Shown here in pieces: positions 1 through 8,180 of a stretch of 43,913 nt of DNA. The DNA is from Bacteroidales bacterium. GTDB lineage: Bacteria; Bacteroidota; Bacteroidia; Bacteroidales; UBA7960. Position 1 is the first letter of the stretch. Each line of letters starts with the position of its first letter. A program made the translations under genes and the position numbers. A model generated the notes under the pieces. The model made no database searches and was not told the origin of the DNA. It saw only the letters and a program-made list of their open reading frames with translations. Location of the stretch: the NCBI GenBank assembly GCA_019429055.1, contig JAHYJP010000011.1, forward strand, positions 1 through 43,913. Reading direction: 5' to 3'.

Positions 1-1
1 C

Positions 2-679
2 AAGATCCTTGCCATCAGTGTCGATGAAGGTATTCCGGATGATATCATTCCCGGAGAACCTTGTCCCACCCTTATGGATGCCATTACTCTTATGTTCCCC
101 GAGGGTCAGAACGCCATGGACCTTCACCCTTATTTATTTGAAGAAGGTGTTACCCTCAATGTAACAGTTGAAGAAGAAACTGATGTTTACGTTAAATTTA
201 TCCGGGAAGGTGCGGGCTGGAAAAATACTTTCGGATATTATGCTTATCCGGCTGATAATCTGCCTTCAAGTATTGAAGAACTCGAAAAGTTTGTTGTATT
301 TCCCAATGCCTCAATGGTTGGCAATGGCGGTGGCCTGAAACCAGGAGATATGGTACAGCTGGGCAATGCTCCTTTCCCGGCAAATACTGTTATCGGGTTT
401 TATCTCTTAGCGCAAGGCTGGGCAAATGGCCAGATGGTTGAAGGTATTTATACTCATTACACAAACATTTCTTTTAATGAAAATAACAACCAGCAACACC
501 TGCTTTTCATTGAAAATGGCTGTGAAGACCTGGTTCTTACTTTTGAAGATATTTTGCTGCCCGGTGGTGATAAAGATTTTAATGATATTATTCTTGTAAT
601 CAAGGACAATGACGAAGATTTTCCCAACACAAAATTCAATGTTGAGGGAATCATTACTTTATCTGAAGACAATATGTAG
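2..679 (+). CDS. DUF4114-type secreted protein, 5'-truncated
   Basis: The frame is open from the first bases of the window, so the ORF-track ATG at 74 is probably internal and the real start lies upstream. About 225 residues are visible. The C-terminal half carries the DUF4114 signature: a GFYLLAQGW stretch and then the acidic FEDILLPGGDKDFNDI motif, an Asp/Asn-rich loop that looks like a calcium-binding turn. DUF4114 modules are found in large secreted or surface proteins of Bacteroidota and other marine bacteria, often with LruC-like or adhesion modules upstream. The visible part is acidic and has no membrane segment, which fits an exported protein. No sorting domain follows the module. It ends just before a strong terminator, so it is the last gene of its unit. 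The domain call is good; the function of the whole protein cannot be judged from this fragment. Confidence 0.75.
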   Translation, partial: KILAISVDEGIPDDIIPGEPCPTLMDAITLMFPEGQNAMDLHPYLFEEGVTLNVTVEEETDVYVKFIREGAGWKNTFGYYAYPADNLPSSIEELEKFVVFPNASMVGNGGGLKPGDMVQLGNAPFPANTVIGFYLLAQGWANGQMVEGIYTHYTNISFNENNNQQHLLFIENGCEDLVLTFEDILLPGGDKDFNDIILVIKDNDEDFPNTKFNVEGIITLSEDNM

Positions 680-695
680 TATACTCCTCCCAAAT

Positions 696-735
696 AAAAA
701 AGCCGGCAGTTTTGTTTTAATCTGCCGGCTTTTTA
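696..735. terminator. Intrinsic terminator, bidirectional
   Basis: A perfect 9-bp stem (AGCCGGCAG at 701-709 with CTGCCGGCT at 722-730) has A-rich sequence before it and a T run after it. It sits between the convergent DUF4114 gene and the DUF6580 gene and can serve both. Confidence 0.85.
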
Positions 736-749
736 TATGTTAAAAGATC

Positions 750-1283
750 TTACGATCTAATCAATGCAATTGAAGGATATTTTTGTTGCAGAAAATAAAA
801 TCCGCCGAAGAAAACACTACTGTAAAACAAATCGCCGATTAAAGATGAATGGAAAAAAGGTATTGCCATAGTATAACTTTGCATCAAACCGCTGAGAGTT
901 TGCGGGTAATAGGGGCTTCCTGCCCATACAGCAAAATTGGTAATTAAAAAGAAAATTACCGATGAAGCAATTGCTCCACCCAGCACTGTAGCAAGCTTTA
1001 CATTATTTCTCATGAGATTGCCCAAAAGTACCACCAGTGCAAAGCTGATATAAACCGGTACCATAAATCCGTGGAAACCTATAATCAGGTCGCTTATAAA
1101 CAATGCAAACAAAGGCACAAAAAATGCCAGCCATTTTCTTCCCATATGTGCTCCGCCAAAGAGTGCAATGGCAGCAATAGGTGTAAAATTAGGATAATGG
1201 GGAACCAGTCGCATTACAGCGGCAAAAAGTATAATTCCGGTAACTACAAGCACCTTTGGGGTAAATATTTTCTTCAGATCCAT
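750..1283 (-). CDS. DUF6580 family membrane protein, putative transporter
   Basis: This 177-residue protein is almost wholly hydrophobic, with about five or six membrane segments. They begin at residues 12-28 and end with an aromatic-rich segment near 150-170. The N-terminal block with RLVPHYPNFTPIAAIALFGG is the hallmark of the DUF6580 family, annotated as putative transport proteins and resembling small ECF-type substrate-binding membrane subunits in size. The substrate is unknown. It stands alone between a terminator and a divergent DUF2784 gene. I see no riboswitch in the 128-base gap upstream that would hint at a vitamin substrate. The start at 1283 precedes the lysine-rich MDLKK stretch and gives a normal family length. 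Family assignment is fairly firm; the transport role is inferred from the family. Confidence 0.7.
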   Translation of the reverse strand: MDLKKIFTPKVLVVTGIILFAAVMRLVPHYPNFTPIAAIALFGGAHMGRKWLAFFVPLFALFISDLIIGFHGFMVPVYISFALVVLLGNLMRNNVKLATVLGGAIASSVIFFLITNFAVWAGSPYYPQTLSGLMQSYTMAIPFFHSSLIGDLFYSSVFFGGFYFLQQKYPSIALIRS

Positions 1284-1411
1284 GATAATAGTTTTTATTT
1301 TTGAATAGCTGCTCTAATCCTGAGCAAAAGTAAAAAATCATTTTCATTTTAACAGCAGAAAAATAATTTTGTTTTCCGGCGTTTAATTTATTCATCAATA
1401 AAACCTTTTTT

Positions 1412-1780
1412 ATGCTTTTAGCAGCTGATTATTTCTTTACATTTTTTCACCTTTTATTGATATTATTTAATTTGTTTGGATGGATATGGAAGCCATTTAG
1501 AAAAATACATTTTGCGACAATTTCATTAACACTGGCCTCATGGTTTATCCTGGGCATCTGGTACGGATGGGGTTACTGCCCTTTTACCGACTGGCATTGG
1601 CAGGTATTGCGTGAGTTGGGTTATTATGGCTTGCCGTCATCTTATATTAGTTTCCTTGTAACAAGAATTTCCGGTTATGTACCACCTGCCCAATGGGTTG
1701 ACGGACTTACCATTGGGTTTGCTTTGCTGGCATTCATTGTTTCCATTAAGGTAAACTTTTTCAGGAGAAAATCAGGTTAG
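1412..1780 (+). CDS. DUF2784 family small membrane protein
   Basis: This 122-residue protein has three or four membrane helices, at roughly residues 6-26, 31-50, 80-90 and 95-115. The motif CPFTDWHWQVLRELGY between helices two and three is characteristic of DUF2784 proteins, whose members carry a conserved Cys-Pro-Leu/Phe-Thr block after the second helix. No biochemical role is established for the family. It lies divergent to the DUF6580 gene and about 90 bases upstream of glgB, on the same strand. A palindrome in that gap suggests glgB has its own control. The ATG at 1412 gives a short charged-free N-terminus leading straight into the first helix, typical for the family. Confidence 0.65.
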   Translation: MLLAADYFFTFFHLLLILFNLFGWIWKPFRKIHFATISLTLASWFILGIWYGWGYCPFTDWHWQVLRELGYYGLPSSYISFLVTRISGYVPPAQWVDGLTIGFALLAFIVSIKVNFFRRKSG

Positions 1781-1809
1781 ATATATAATCCGGAAACAAT
1801 TGAACCGGA

Positions 1810-1838
1810 GGTATAAAAGTTAAAACTTTATTTATACC
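1810..1838 (+). promoter_or_regulatory. Palindrome and weak -7 box upstream of glgB
   Basis: GGTATAAA at 1810-1817 is perfectly complementary to TTTATACC at 1831-1838, and a shorter AAGTT/AACTT pair lies inside. The right arm overlaps TACCTTTA at 1835-1842, one base off the Bacteroidota -7 consensus TAnnTTTG. No -33 TTG is found at normal spacing. It lacks a T tract, so an operator reads better than a terminator. This is inference from symmetry only. Confidence 0.35.
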
Positions 1839-1871
1839 TTTAAAAATTCTCAATTATTAAATCAAACAACC

Positions 1872-3866
1872 ATGAAATATCCTGTATATCTTGAGAATGA
1901 CCCTTATCTTCAGCCTTTTGCCGAAGCCATTATAGGTCGCCTTAAAAGAGCCGAAAGCAAAGAAAAGGAATTGTTGGGAGATAAAAACAGCCTTGAAGAA
2001 TTTGCTGTGGGCTTTATGTATTATGGACTGCAAAAAAATAAGAAAAACTGGATATTGCGCGAATGGGCTCCCAATGCTACTCGTATTTACCTGGTGGGTG
2101 AATTTTCGGATTGGGAAATCAGAGACGATTATTCATTTCAGAAAAAGGAAAACGGAAACTGGGAGTTTGAACTTCCGCTGAGCACTTTAAAGCATCTTGA
2201 TCTTTACAAACTTCACATGTGCTGGGAAGGAGGAAGCGACGACCGTATTCCTGCCTGGGCCCGACGGGTGGTTCAGGATGAGCAAACCCAGGTATTTAAT
2301 GCACAGGTATGGGATCCACCCAAACCCTACAAATGGAAAAATCAACCCCCGGAAAAGCCCAAAGATTTTATACCTCTTGTTTATGAAGCCCATGTGGGAA
2401 TGGCTACTGAAGAATACAAGGTGGGTAGTTTTAACGAGTTTAGAAAAAATGTATTACCCACCATCAAAAAATCGGGTTACAATACCATTCAGTTGATGGC
2501 CATACAGGAACATCCATATTACGGTTCGTTTGGGTATCATGTAAGTAGTTTCTTTGCAGTATCTTCACGTTTTGGCACACCCGATGAATTGATGGCGCTG
2601 ATAGATGATGCGCATGGGATGGGAATATTCGTAGTGATGGATATTGTTCATTCTCATGCTGTTAAAAATGAAGTAGAGGGAATCAGCAGATACGATGGTA
2701 CTTTGTATCAGTTCTTTCATGAAGGTTCTCGTGGCGATCATCCGGCATGGGACAGTCGCTGCTTTGATTACGGAAAAAACGAAGTATTGCACTTTCTGCT
2801 TTCCAATTGCAAATTCTGGCTTACAGAATACCGTTTTGATGGTTTCCGTTTTGATGGTGTTACCAGTATGCTATTCAAAGATCATGGGCTTGGCAGTGCC
2901 TTTACCGGATATCAGCAGTATTATAACGGAAACCAGGATGATGATGCTATTGCGTATATAAAAATGGCCAACAAGCTTATTCACCAGGTAAATCCGGATG
3001 CTATGAGTATTGCCGAAGAAATGAGTGGCATGCCCGGACTGGCCACACCTGCAGAACATGGCGGCTATGGATTTGACTATCGCCTGGCAATGGGAATACC
3101 AGATTTCTGGATTAAAACCATAAAAGAAACACGGCTTGAATTCTGGCATGTGGGCGATATGTTCTACAATCTTTCCAATAAGAGGGCCGATGAGAAAACC
3201 ATTCACTATGCCGAATCGCATGATCAGGCACTGGTAGGAGATAAAACCATCATCTTCTGGCTTATGGACAAGGAAATGTATTTTAATATGCATGTGAGCC
3301 ACCAGAACATTGTTGTGGATAATGGGATTGCCCTGCACAAAATGATCCGCTTGCTTACGCTTGCCACTGCCGGTAACGGTTATCTTAATTTTATGGGTAA
3401 TGAGTTTGGACATCCTGAATGGATCGATTTTCCCGGAAGGCACAACAACTGGTCGTATCATTATGCCCGCCGTCAATGGAGCCTGGCAAAAAACGAAGAA
3501 TTACGCTATCATTTCCTCAATAGTTTTGACAGGGAAATGATCGGATTCTTTAAACGAAGAAAAATTATTCAAAAGCCCGTGGGCTACCCCAGGGTGCAGA
3601 ATAAATCGGATCAGGTTTTAATTTTCGAAAGGGGTAAGTATCTTTTTGTGTTTAATTTTAACCCCTTCCACTCCTTTACCGATTATGCCTTTGAAGTTAC
3701 CTCCGGCAAATATCAGGTAGTGCTTGATACTGATAACCCATCCTTTGGTGGTTTTGCAAGGCAGGATGCCGAATACGTTCATGAGACCTATGAAAATGCC
3801 TTTGGTAATCCGGCTTTGCGTTTATATATTCCCTCACTTACTGCTTTTGTTCTCGAAAAAAAATAA
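1872..3866 (+). CDS. glgB: 1,4-alpha-glucan (glycogen) branching enzyme, GH13_8 type
   Basis: This 664-residue cytosolic enzyme cuts alpha-1,4 glucan chains and rejoins them as alpha-1,6 branches in glycogen synthesis. A CBM48-like N-terminal beta domain (about 55-150, with REWAPNATRIYLVGEFSDW) is followed by the (beta/alpha)8 barrel (about 165-545) and a C-terminal beta domain. Catalytic residues are visible: Asp328 in FRFDGVTSM (nucleophile), Glu382 in AEEMSG (acid/base) and Asp451 in ESHDQ. Motifs such as YGSFGYHVSSFFA and the AEEMSGMPG form are those of the eukaryote-like GH13_8 subgroup, which is common in Bacteroidota, and differ from the E. coli GlgB layout. No other glycogen genes are in the window. 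An SRPBCC gene starts 4 bases after the stop, suggesting cotranscription. Confidence 0.95.
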   Translation: MKYPVYLENDPYLQPFAEAIIGRLKRAESKEKELLGDKNSLEEFAVGFMYYGLQKNKKNWILREWAPNATRIYLVGEFSDWEIRDDYSFQKKENGNWEFELPLSTLKHLDLYKLHMCWEGGSDDRIPAWARRVVQDEQTQVFNAQVWDPPKPYKWKNQPPEKPKDFIPLVYEAHVGMATEEYKVGSFNEFRKNVLPTIKKSGYNTIQLMAIQEHPYYGSFGYHVSSFFAVSSRFGTPDELMALIDDAHGMGIFVVMDIVHSHAVKNEVEGISRYDGTLYQFFHEGSRGDHPAWDSRCFDYGKNEVLHFLLSNCKFWLTEYRFDGFRFDGVTSMLFKDHGLGSAFTGYQQYYNGNQDDDAIAYIKMANKLIHQVNPDAMSIAEEMSGMPGLATPAEHGGYGFDYRLAMGIPDFWIKTIKETRLEFWHVGDMFYNLSNKRADEKTIHYAESHDQALVGDKTIIFWLMDKEMYFNMHVSHQNIVVDNGIALHKMIRLLTLATAGNGYLNFMGNEFGHPEWIDFPGRHNNWSYHYARRQWSLAKNEELRYHFLNSFDREMIGFFKRRKIIQKPVGYPRVQNKSDQVLIFERGKYLFVFNFNPFHSFTDYAFEVTSGKYQVVLDTDNPSFGGFARQDAEYVHETYENAFGNPALRLYIPSLTAFVLEKK

Positions 3867-3870
3867 AATC

Positions 3871-4242
3871 ATGGAACTCAAAATTGCTCATAAAATCAAA
3901 GGCAGCCCTGAAGAAGTCTACAGAGCCCTTACCAATCCTTTTACAATACAGTTATGGACAGATGCGCCTGTCACCATGGAAGAAAAAGCCGGAACAGAGT
4001 TTTCTATTCTTGGTGGAAATATTACCGGCCGGAATATTGAATTTATTCCTAATCAGATGATTCGCCAGGTGTGGTATTTTGACGGCTCGGAATCGGAAGT
4101 GTTGATAAAAATCTTTCCAGACAAATCCAATACGCGAATCATCGTAGAACAATCAGGTATACCTGAAGATGCCTATGAAAACATACTGGAGGGATGGAAG
4201 GAAAGTTATCTGGGTCCATTGACAGATTTTTTTGAAGCCTGA
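3871..4242 (+). CDS. SRPBCC / AHSA1-like domain protein
   Basis: The real start is the ATG at 3871, 4 bases after the glgB stop. The ORF-track start at 3724 lies inside glgB in another frame. The 123-residue product begins MELKIAHKIKGSPEEVYRALTN and continues with LWTDAPVTMEEKAGTEFSILGG and a late GWKES tract, the pattern of AHSA1/activator-of-Hsp90 homology proteins in the SRPBCC (START-like) fold. These small cytosolic proteins bind hydrophobic ligands in a deep cavity, and most bacterial members have no known ligand. Tight spacing suggests translational coupling to glgB, but nothing in the sequence ties it to glycogen chemistry. Confidence 0.8.
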   Translation: MELKIAHKIKGSPEEVYRALTNPFTIQLWTDAPVTMEEKAGTEFSILGGNITGRNIEFIPNQMIRQVWYFDGSESEVLIKIFPDKSNTRIIVEQSGIPEDAYENILEGWKESYLGPLTDFFEA

Positions 4243-4282
4243 TTTTTTATTTTACAGGTAAAGATGGTTCCGTTTTTTTATC

Positions 4283-4290
4283 TAATTTTG
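4283..4290 (+). promoter_or_regulatory. Bacteroidota -7 box for lipoprotein gene
   Basis: TAATTTTG matches TAnnTTTG exactly and lies about 50 bases before the ATG at 4340, giving a leader of some 40 bases. No convincing TTG is seen at the -33 spacing. Confidence 0.5.
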
Positions 4291-4339
4291 TAGCCGTATT
4301 TATTCAAACCCAATCAATTAATCAACAAAAAAAAAGTTT

Positions 4340-4885
4340 ATGTTTAAGAAAATTGCAATTCTTGCTGTTCTTGGAGTAATATTTTACTCTTGCAGCCAGG
4401 CTCCTCAGCCAACCGAAGATACCCAGGTTTACAAAATCGCTGAGCTTGTAGCCGAACCTCTGGGTTTCGATGGTAAAGAGGTAACTTTTGAGGGAACCAT
4501 TACGCATATTTGCCGCCATAGCGGAAATAAAATGCGCGTAAACCAACTGGAAGATGCCGATTTCAGCATTATGGTTATGCTTGAAGAGTTTCAGACACAG
4601 TTCAGCCCGGATTTTGAAGGCAGAAATGTTAAAGTTACCGGTTTACTGAAAACCAGTGTAAGAAATATCGACCAACTGGAAGAAGACCATGAGGGCCATG
4701 ATCACGAAGGTGAAGAAGGTCATGGTTGTTCATCTACTGAAGAAGCAGTTAAAAGAATGCAGGAAAGAGGTATTACTCCTGACATTATTGCTTTTATCGA
4801 GATGACAGGCTTTGAAATTATTGAAGTTGCTGCTGCAGAGGAAGCTGAAGCAGAGGAAGAGGTGATTGAAATCGCTGAAGTTTAA
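4340..4885 (+). CDS. Lipoprotein with OB-fold-like domain and His/Asp/Glu-rich loop
   Basis: This 181-residue protein has a signal peptide ending in the lipobox FYSC (Cys18), so it should be a membrane-anchored lipoprotein. Residues about 25-115 look like a small OB-type beta barrel (VTFEGTITHICRHSGNKMRV, then VKVTGLL). The spacing of Cys, His and Met resembles DUF4920/OB-fold proteins that may hold a metal. Next comes an acidic, histidine-rich loop (EDHEGHDHEGEEGHGC) typical of metal-chelating stretches, then a helical acidic tail of Glu-Ala-Ile-Val repeats. It has its own -7 box and its own terminator, so it is probably a single-gene unit. Envelope metal handling is an inference from composition; I cannot name the protein. 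Confidence 0.65.
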   Translation: MFKKIAILAVLGVIFYSCSQAPQPTEDTQVYKIAELVAEPLGFDGKEVTFEGTITHICRHSGNKMRVNQLEDADFSIMVMLEEFQTQFSPDFEGRNVKVTGLLKTSVRNIDQLEEDHEGHDHEGEEGHGCSSTEEAVKRMQERGITPDIIAFIEMTGFEIIEVAAAEEAEAEEEVIEIAEV

Positions 4886-4921
4886 AAGCCGGTTGTAAGT
4901 TTCTGTCATTAATTAAACTAT

Positions 4922-4967
4922 AAAAAAAACAGGATATCGGATTTAGGTCGATATCCTGTTTTTTTTT
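4922..4967. terminator. Intrinsic terminator, bidirectional
   Basis: AACAGGATATCG pairs perfectly with CGATATCCTGTT across a 9-base loop (4928-4939 with 4949-4960). An A run precedes it and a T run follows. It lies between the convergent lipoprotein and coiled-coil genes. Confidence 0.9.
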
Positions 4968-4977
4968 CAGATTTGCA

Positions 4978-6096
4978 TTATTCCTGCTGGAATAGCTTGT
5001 CAATATATTTTTTGTAATCATCCAGTATCTGGTTGATTTGTTTCTCAAAATCAGTCCTGGCATTCTCTTCAGCTGCAAGTCTTTCCTTGTAAATTTCTAT
5101 TTTCTGATTGAGTTTTTCAATTTCCGGAGTCTGATCAGAAACCGAAAATTCAGCGCTTTTCATTTGATCTCTTGTACTCTCAAGTTCATTCTGAATCTCT
5201 TCTTTATGCTGCAACGTTTGAGATAGTTCAATGCCAATTTTTTCAATTTCAGCCTGGTAATTCTGCTCCCTCTGAATATAATTCTGTAACTCACTGCCCA
5301 TGATCTTATTTTGTTCAGAAAGATCATTAATGTTTCTCTGGGCTTGTTCCAGCTGGTTTTTAAGATTAATCAGCTCTTCCCGGTTTTGTTCAATAGCAGC
5401 TGTTGATTCAGGTTTTTCTGACACTCCTTCGGTTTGTAACTGATTCAGTTTTTCTTCGAGCTGGCGTTTTTCGCTTTTCAATTGAATTAGCTGCACATGC
5501 GTTTCGCCCGCTTTCTTTTCATATTCGGCAATTCTATCTTTGAGTTTTTCAGCTTCTGCATCTTCTGTCATTGGCGGGTTATTTTTAAGCTCTTCCAGTT
5601 CATCTTTCAGTTTGAGTATATTATCCCTCTGGATTTTTATGAGGGCTTTATCATTCTCAATAAATCCCAGATTGCGTTTTTGTTTTTTGATTCTCATAGC
5701 CAGGAATGTAATTAGGGCCAGAGTGATCATAAGCAAAATCATAAGAACAATAATGATAAGGAAGCCGGCCGAATTCATGTCTTCAATCTTTTTTTCCAGC
5801 TCCTTATTTCTTTCGTATTCAATCTGGAGGTCGCGCAATGCATTTTCACGGGCATCAATGGCATTATCAAAAAAATCTTCCAGCAATACATTGTCAACAC
5901 TAATGATGCGATTCTGCAGGTCGAAGATCTGTCTTTCAACACCCGCTGAACGACGCGGATTGGAGATCAGATCAATATATTGCGAAATAAGCTCTGTGCG
6001 TTTTAGTCTCAGACTGTCCTGTTCACTTCTTGCAAAACTTTGCAGATGAGTTAATACAAATAAACTGCAAATCAGGAAATATAAAAAGGTTCTCAT
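4978..6096 (-). CDS. Membrane-anchored coiled-coil protein
   Basis: This 372-residue protein has an N-terminal signal peptide (MRTFLYFLICSLFVLTHLQSFA), a short exported helical region (about 25-108), one strong membrane helix (about 111-134, rich in Ile/Leu/Met) and then a basic MRIKKQKR stop-transfer. A long cytoplasmic coiled coil (about 150-365) follows, with Leu/Ile heptads and many Glu/Lys/Gln. No enzymatic motif is visible. The layout (periplasmic helix pair, TM, long internal coiled coil) resembles structural or scaffold proteins of the envelope, but I recognise no family. It is a lone gene, convergent with the lipoprotein gene and divergent from the Nudix gene. Confidence 0.6.
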   Translation of the reverse strand: MRTFLYFLICSLFVLTHLQSFARSEQDSLRLKRTELISQYIDLISNPRRSAGVERQIFDLQNRIISVDNVLLEDFFDNAIDARENALRDLQIEYERNKELEKKIEDMNSAGFLIIIVLMILLMITLALITFLAMRIKKQKRNLGFIENDKALIKIQRDNILKLKDELEELKNNPPMTEDAEAEKLKDRIAEYEKKAGETHVQLIQLKSEKRQLEEKLNQLQTEGVSEKPESTAAIEQNREELINLKNQLEQAQRNINDLSEQNKIMGSELQNYIQREQNYQAEIEKIGIELSQTLQHKEEIQNELESTRDQMKSAEFSVSDQTPEIEKLNQKIEIYKERLAAEENARTDFEKQINQILDDYKKYIDKLFQQE

Positions 6097-6233
6097 GGTG
6101 TAATTATTAATAGATTTGTAAAGGATTCAATACAAAGTACAAGTTTAATAATTTCCTTTTGATTTTTCGCCTAAATTGGAAATAAAACCGATTAATTTTT
6201 GGAAAAATATTTCATATGGTATAACTTCATAAT

Positions 6234-6890
6234 ATGAACAAGATATCGAATTTTAAAGATCTGCAAAACCATCTGAAGCTCTGTTTTGAAAAAAGTCTTC
6301 CGGGCATGGATGCACACCTGAGCATTGCCCCGATGCATCGCAAGTCCGAAATTCAGGATGCCGGACTTAGAAAGAATGCAGTAAAAAGTAGTGTGCTTAT
6401 ATTGTTTTATGAAAAAGAAAATGAAGCGAATATTGTTTTTATCAGAAGGCCTCATTACAATGGCGTTCACAGCGGGCAAATTTCCTTTCCGGGTGGCCGG
6501 TGGGAAATGACGGATAAGAGTCTTTATCACACTGCCCTGAGAGAAGCCCGCGAAGAAATCGGCATCAACACCCATAAAGTGAAGTATTCCGGGAAGCTCA
6601 CCGATTTGTATATACCTCCCAGCAATTACATTGTAAGTCCGTATGTAGCAATTTACAACGGAGAATGCCGATTTGTACCTGATCCGGCTGAGGTTGCTGA
6701 AATTATTGAAGTACCCTTTGCCTTTTTATTGGAAGCAGCTTCACTGAGAAATGTTGATATTACGGTAAGAGGGGTAGAATCGCTTTCTACACCGGCGTTT
6801 GTTTATAAAAACAATATTATCTGGGGTGCAACGGCCATGATATTGAATGAGTTAATCGTTTCATGGAAAAACGTTAAAAATGAGAAATGA
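6234..6890 (+). CDS. CoA pyrophosphatase-like Nudix hydrolase
   Basis: This 218-residue cytosolic enzyme is of the NudL/NUDT7 type, which splits coenzyme A and derivatives into 3',5'-ADP and 4'-phosphopantetheine. The UPF0035-like motif is seen as RRPHYNGVHSGQISFPGG, directly joined to the Nudix box GGRWEMTDKSLYHTALREAR plus EEIGI (about residues 84-108). In the box the first Glu of the generic Gx5E pattern is Asp, as is usual in the CoA subgroup. The REAREE core that binds Mg2+ is intact. An extended N-terminal region of about 40 residues precedes the domain. A possible promoter overlaps the start (TTG, 20 bases, TAACTTCA), so the start may be near-leaderless. CoA specificity is inferred from the motif. 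Confidence 0.85.
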   Translation: MNKISNFKDLQNHLKLCFEKSLPGMDAHLSIAPMHRKSEIQDAGLRKNAVKSSVLILFYEKENEANIVFIRRPHYNGVHSGQISFPGGRWEMTDKSLYHTALREAREEIGINTHKVKYSGKLTDLYIPPSNYIVSPYVAIYNGECRFVPDPAEVAEIIEVPFAFLLEAASLRNVDITVRGVESLSTPAFVYKNNIIWGATAMILNELIVSWKNVKNEK

Positions 6891-6976
6891 AGGAAATCCG
6901 ATGACGGGTTTGATCACCTTTTTTGTACAGGCTTTTAAAAACTTTAACAATTCAATAATAATATGCGCATAATTCT

Positions 6977-6984
6977 TAATTTTG
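6977..6984 (+). promoter_or_regulatory. Bacteroidota -7 box for lipoprotein gene
   Basis: TAATTTTG is a perfect TAnnTTTG match about 60 bases before the ATG at 7042. No clear TTG is present at -33. Confidence 0.5.
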
Positions 6985-7041
6985 CCCTTTAATCAATCAA
7001 ACTTCCCATCAGGAAGATTATATACTTAAAATCAATTAACT

Positions 7042-7488
7042 ATGAGAACTGTAAAGATAATGTTCGTTGCAATGACAGCGATTTTTGTGTTTCATGCCTG
7101 TAAAACCACCGACAGTCCCGAAAAGGTAACAGAAAAATTCATGAATCATCTTGCATTAGGTGAGTACGACAAAGCAGGTGAATACGGAACTGAATCCACC
7201 AAGCAAATGATGGAGATGTTTAAAGCACTTGAGTCTCTGGGTGGAGAAAGTATTGTGGATGATGATGTTAAGCCTGAAAAGATTAACAATATAGAGTGTG
7301 AAATAGATGGTGATTTTGCTGTTTGCCGGTTTGAAGAAGATGGTGAAATGGCCGAAGTTCAGCTTTTAAAAGTTGATGGCAATTGGCTGGTAGATATGAA
7401 GAAAGAGAACCCTTTCGGTGATATGGATATGGACTGGGAAGACGAAACAGAATGGGATTTGGATGATGAAGAAATTGAGGAATTGTAA
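7042..7488 (+). CDS. DUF4878-like lipoprotein with acidic tail
   Basis: This 148-residue protein has a signal peptide and lipobox FHAC (Cys20). The body (about 24-120) has the cystatin/NTF2-like pattern of DUF4878 lipoproteins: SPEKVTEKFMNHLALGEYDKAGEYGT early, then alternating strands ending in LLKVDGNWLVDMKKE. These are common, uncharacterised periplasmic lipoproteins in Bacteroidota. The last 25 residues are almost all Asp, Glu and Trp. The next gene, also a lipoprotein, starts 27 bases downstream, so the two are likely cotranscribed from the -7 box at 6977. Confidence 0.7.
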   Translation: MRTVKIMFVAMTAIFVFHACKTTDSPEKVTEKFMNHLALGEYDKAGEYGTESTKQMMEMFKALESLGGESIVDDDVKPEKINNIECEIDGDFAVCRFEEDGEMAEVQLLKVDGNWLVDMKKENPFGDMDMDWEDETEWDLDDEEIEEL

Positions 7489-7515
7489 AATACGGACTAG
7501 CTATTTATTACGGGA

Positions 7516-8166
7516 ATGAAGCAACGAAGCTTTTTCGTCCTGTTTCTTTTCTTTTTTGCAATCACGTTTGGAAACGGTTGTTCAGACCCTGCTTCCAAAC
7601 GTGATTTTGCTAATGTATATTCCCTTTCCGGGGATGAAAAGGAACTTATTAAACCTGGCGATATTATTATGCGGCATGGCTATGGTTTTGTCAGCAATAC
7701 CATTGTAAAAACCCTTCAGGAAGATTATGCCATTTCACATGCGGGAATAGTTGTAAGTGATAATCAGGGTGGACTTCGGGTTGTACATTCTGTTTCTCAA
7801 ACCATAAGTGATTTTGACGGAGTTCAGGATGTGGATATCAACACATTTGTTCGCGACAGTCAACCCAATTCCATAATGGTAGTAAGGTTTTTACCCTCTT
7901 CAGAAAACCCTGAAAGCAGGGTTGGAATTTCCCGGAGAGCGAATTACTACCTGGAGCAAAAAATCCCCTTTGATTACTCATTCAGCCTGGATGATGACAC
8001 CCGTTTTTATTGCTCTGAATTCATTGTGCGTGTTCTGGCTGATATTTTCGGAGATTCACTGTTCGGTCAGTTTTACCCGGCCAATATATCAGGGCTTGAA
8101 AAGCTTAAATTCGGAATTTTCATCGATCCCGGTTTGTTTGAGATTGTTATCAACCATCAGCAATAG
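7516..8166 (+). CDS. YiiX-type permuted papain-like (NlpC/P60 superfamily) lipoprotein
   Basis: This 216-residue lipoprotein has a lipobox ending at GNGC (Cys22). The domain (about 44-190) shows the circularly permuted papain order of the YiiX/YaeF (C92-like) group: KPGDIIMRHG first, the catalytic His in ISHAGIV, and the catalytic Cys in FYCSEFIVRV near residue 164. Members are thiol hydrolases or amidases, possibly on peptidoglycan peptides or lipids; their true substrate is mostly unknown. Both catalytic positions are present, so it should be active. It follows the DUF4878 lipoprotein closely and ends 14 bases from the convergent photolyase gene with no terminator between them. Confidence 0.8.
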   Translation: MKQRSFFVLFLFFFAITFGNGCSDPASKRDFANVYSLSGDEKELIKPGDIIMRHGYGFVSNTIVKTLQEDYAISHAGIVVSDNQGGLRVVHSVSQTISDFDGVQDVDINTFVRDSQPNSIMVVRFLPSSENPESRVGISRRANYYLEQKIPFDYSFSLDDDTRFYCSEFIVRVLADIFGDSLFGQFYPANISGLEKLKFGIFIDPGLFEIVINHQQ

Positions 8167-8180
8167 TTCTGAGATCAATT

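Noticed and set aside
2871-3476. 201-residue ORF antisense to glgB
   Set aside because: Shadow of the catalytic-domain coding sequence, with no domain signal of its own.
3724-3870. N-terminal extension of the SRPBCC gene
   Set aside because: It lies inside glgB in another frame. The ATG at 3871 starts the conserved domain.
5540-6049. 169-residue Ser-rich ORF antisense to the coiled-coil gene
   Set aside because: The reverse of Glu/Leu/Lys-rich codons gives Ser/Phe-rich nonsense; there is no independent start signal.
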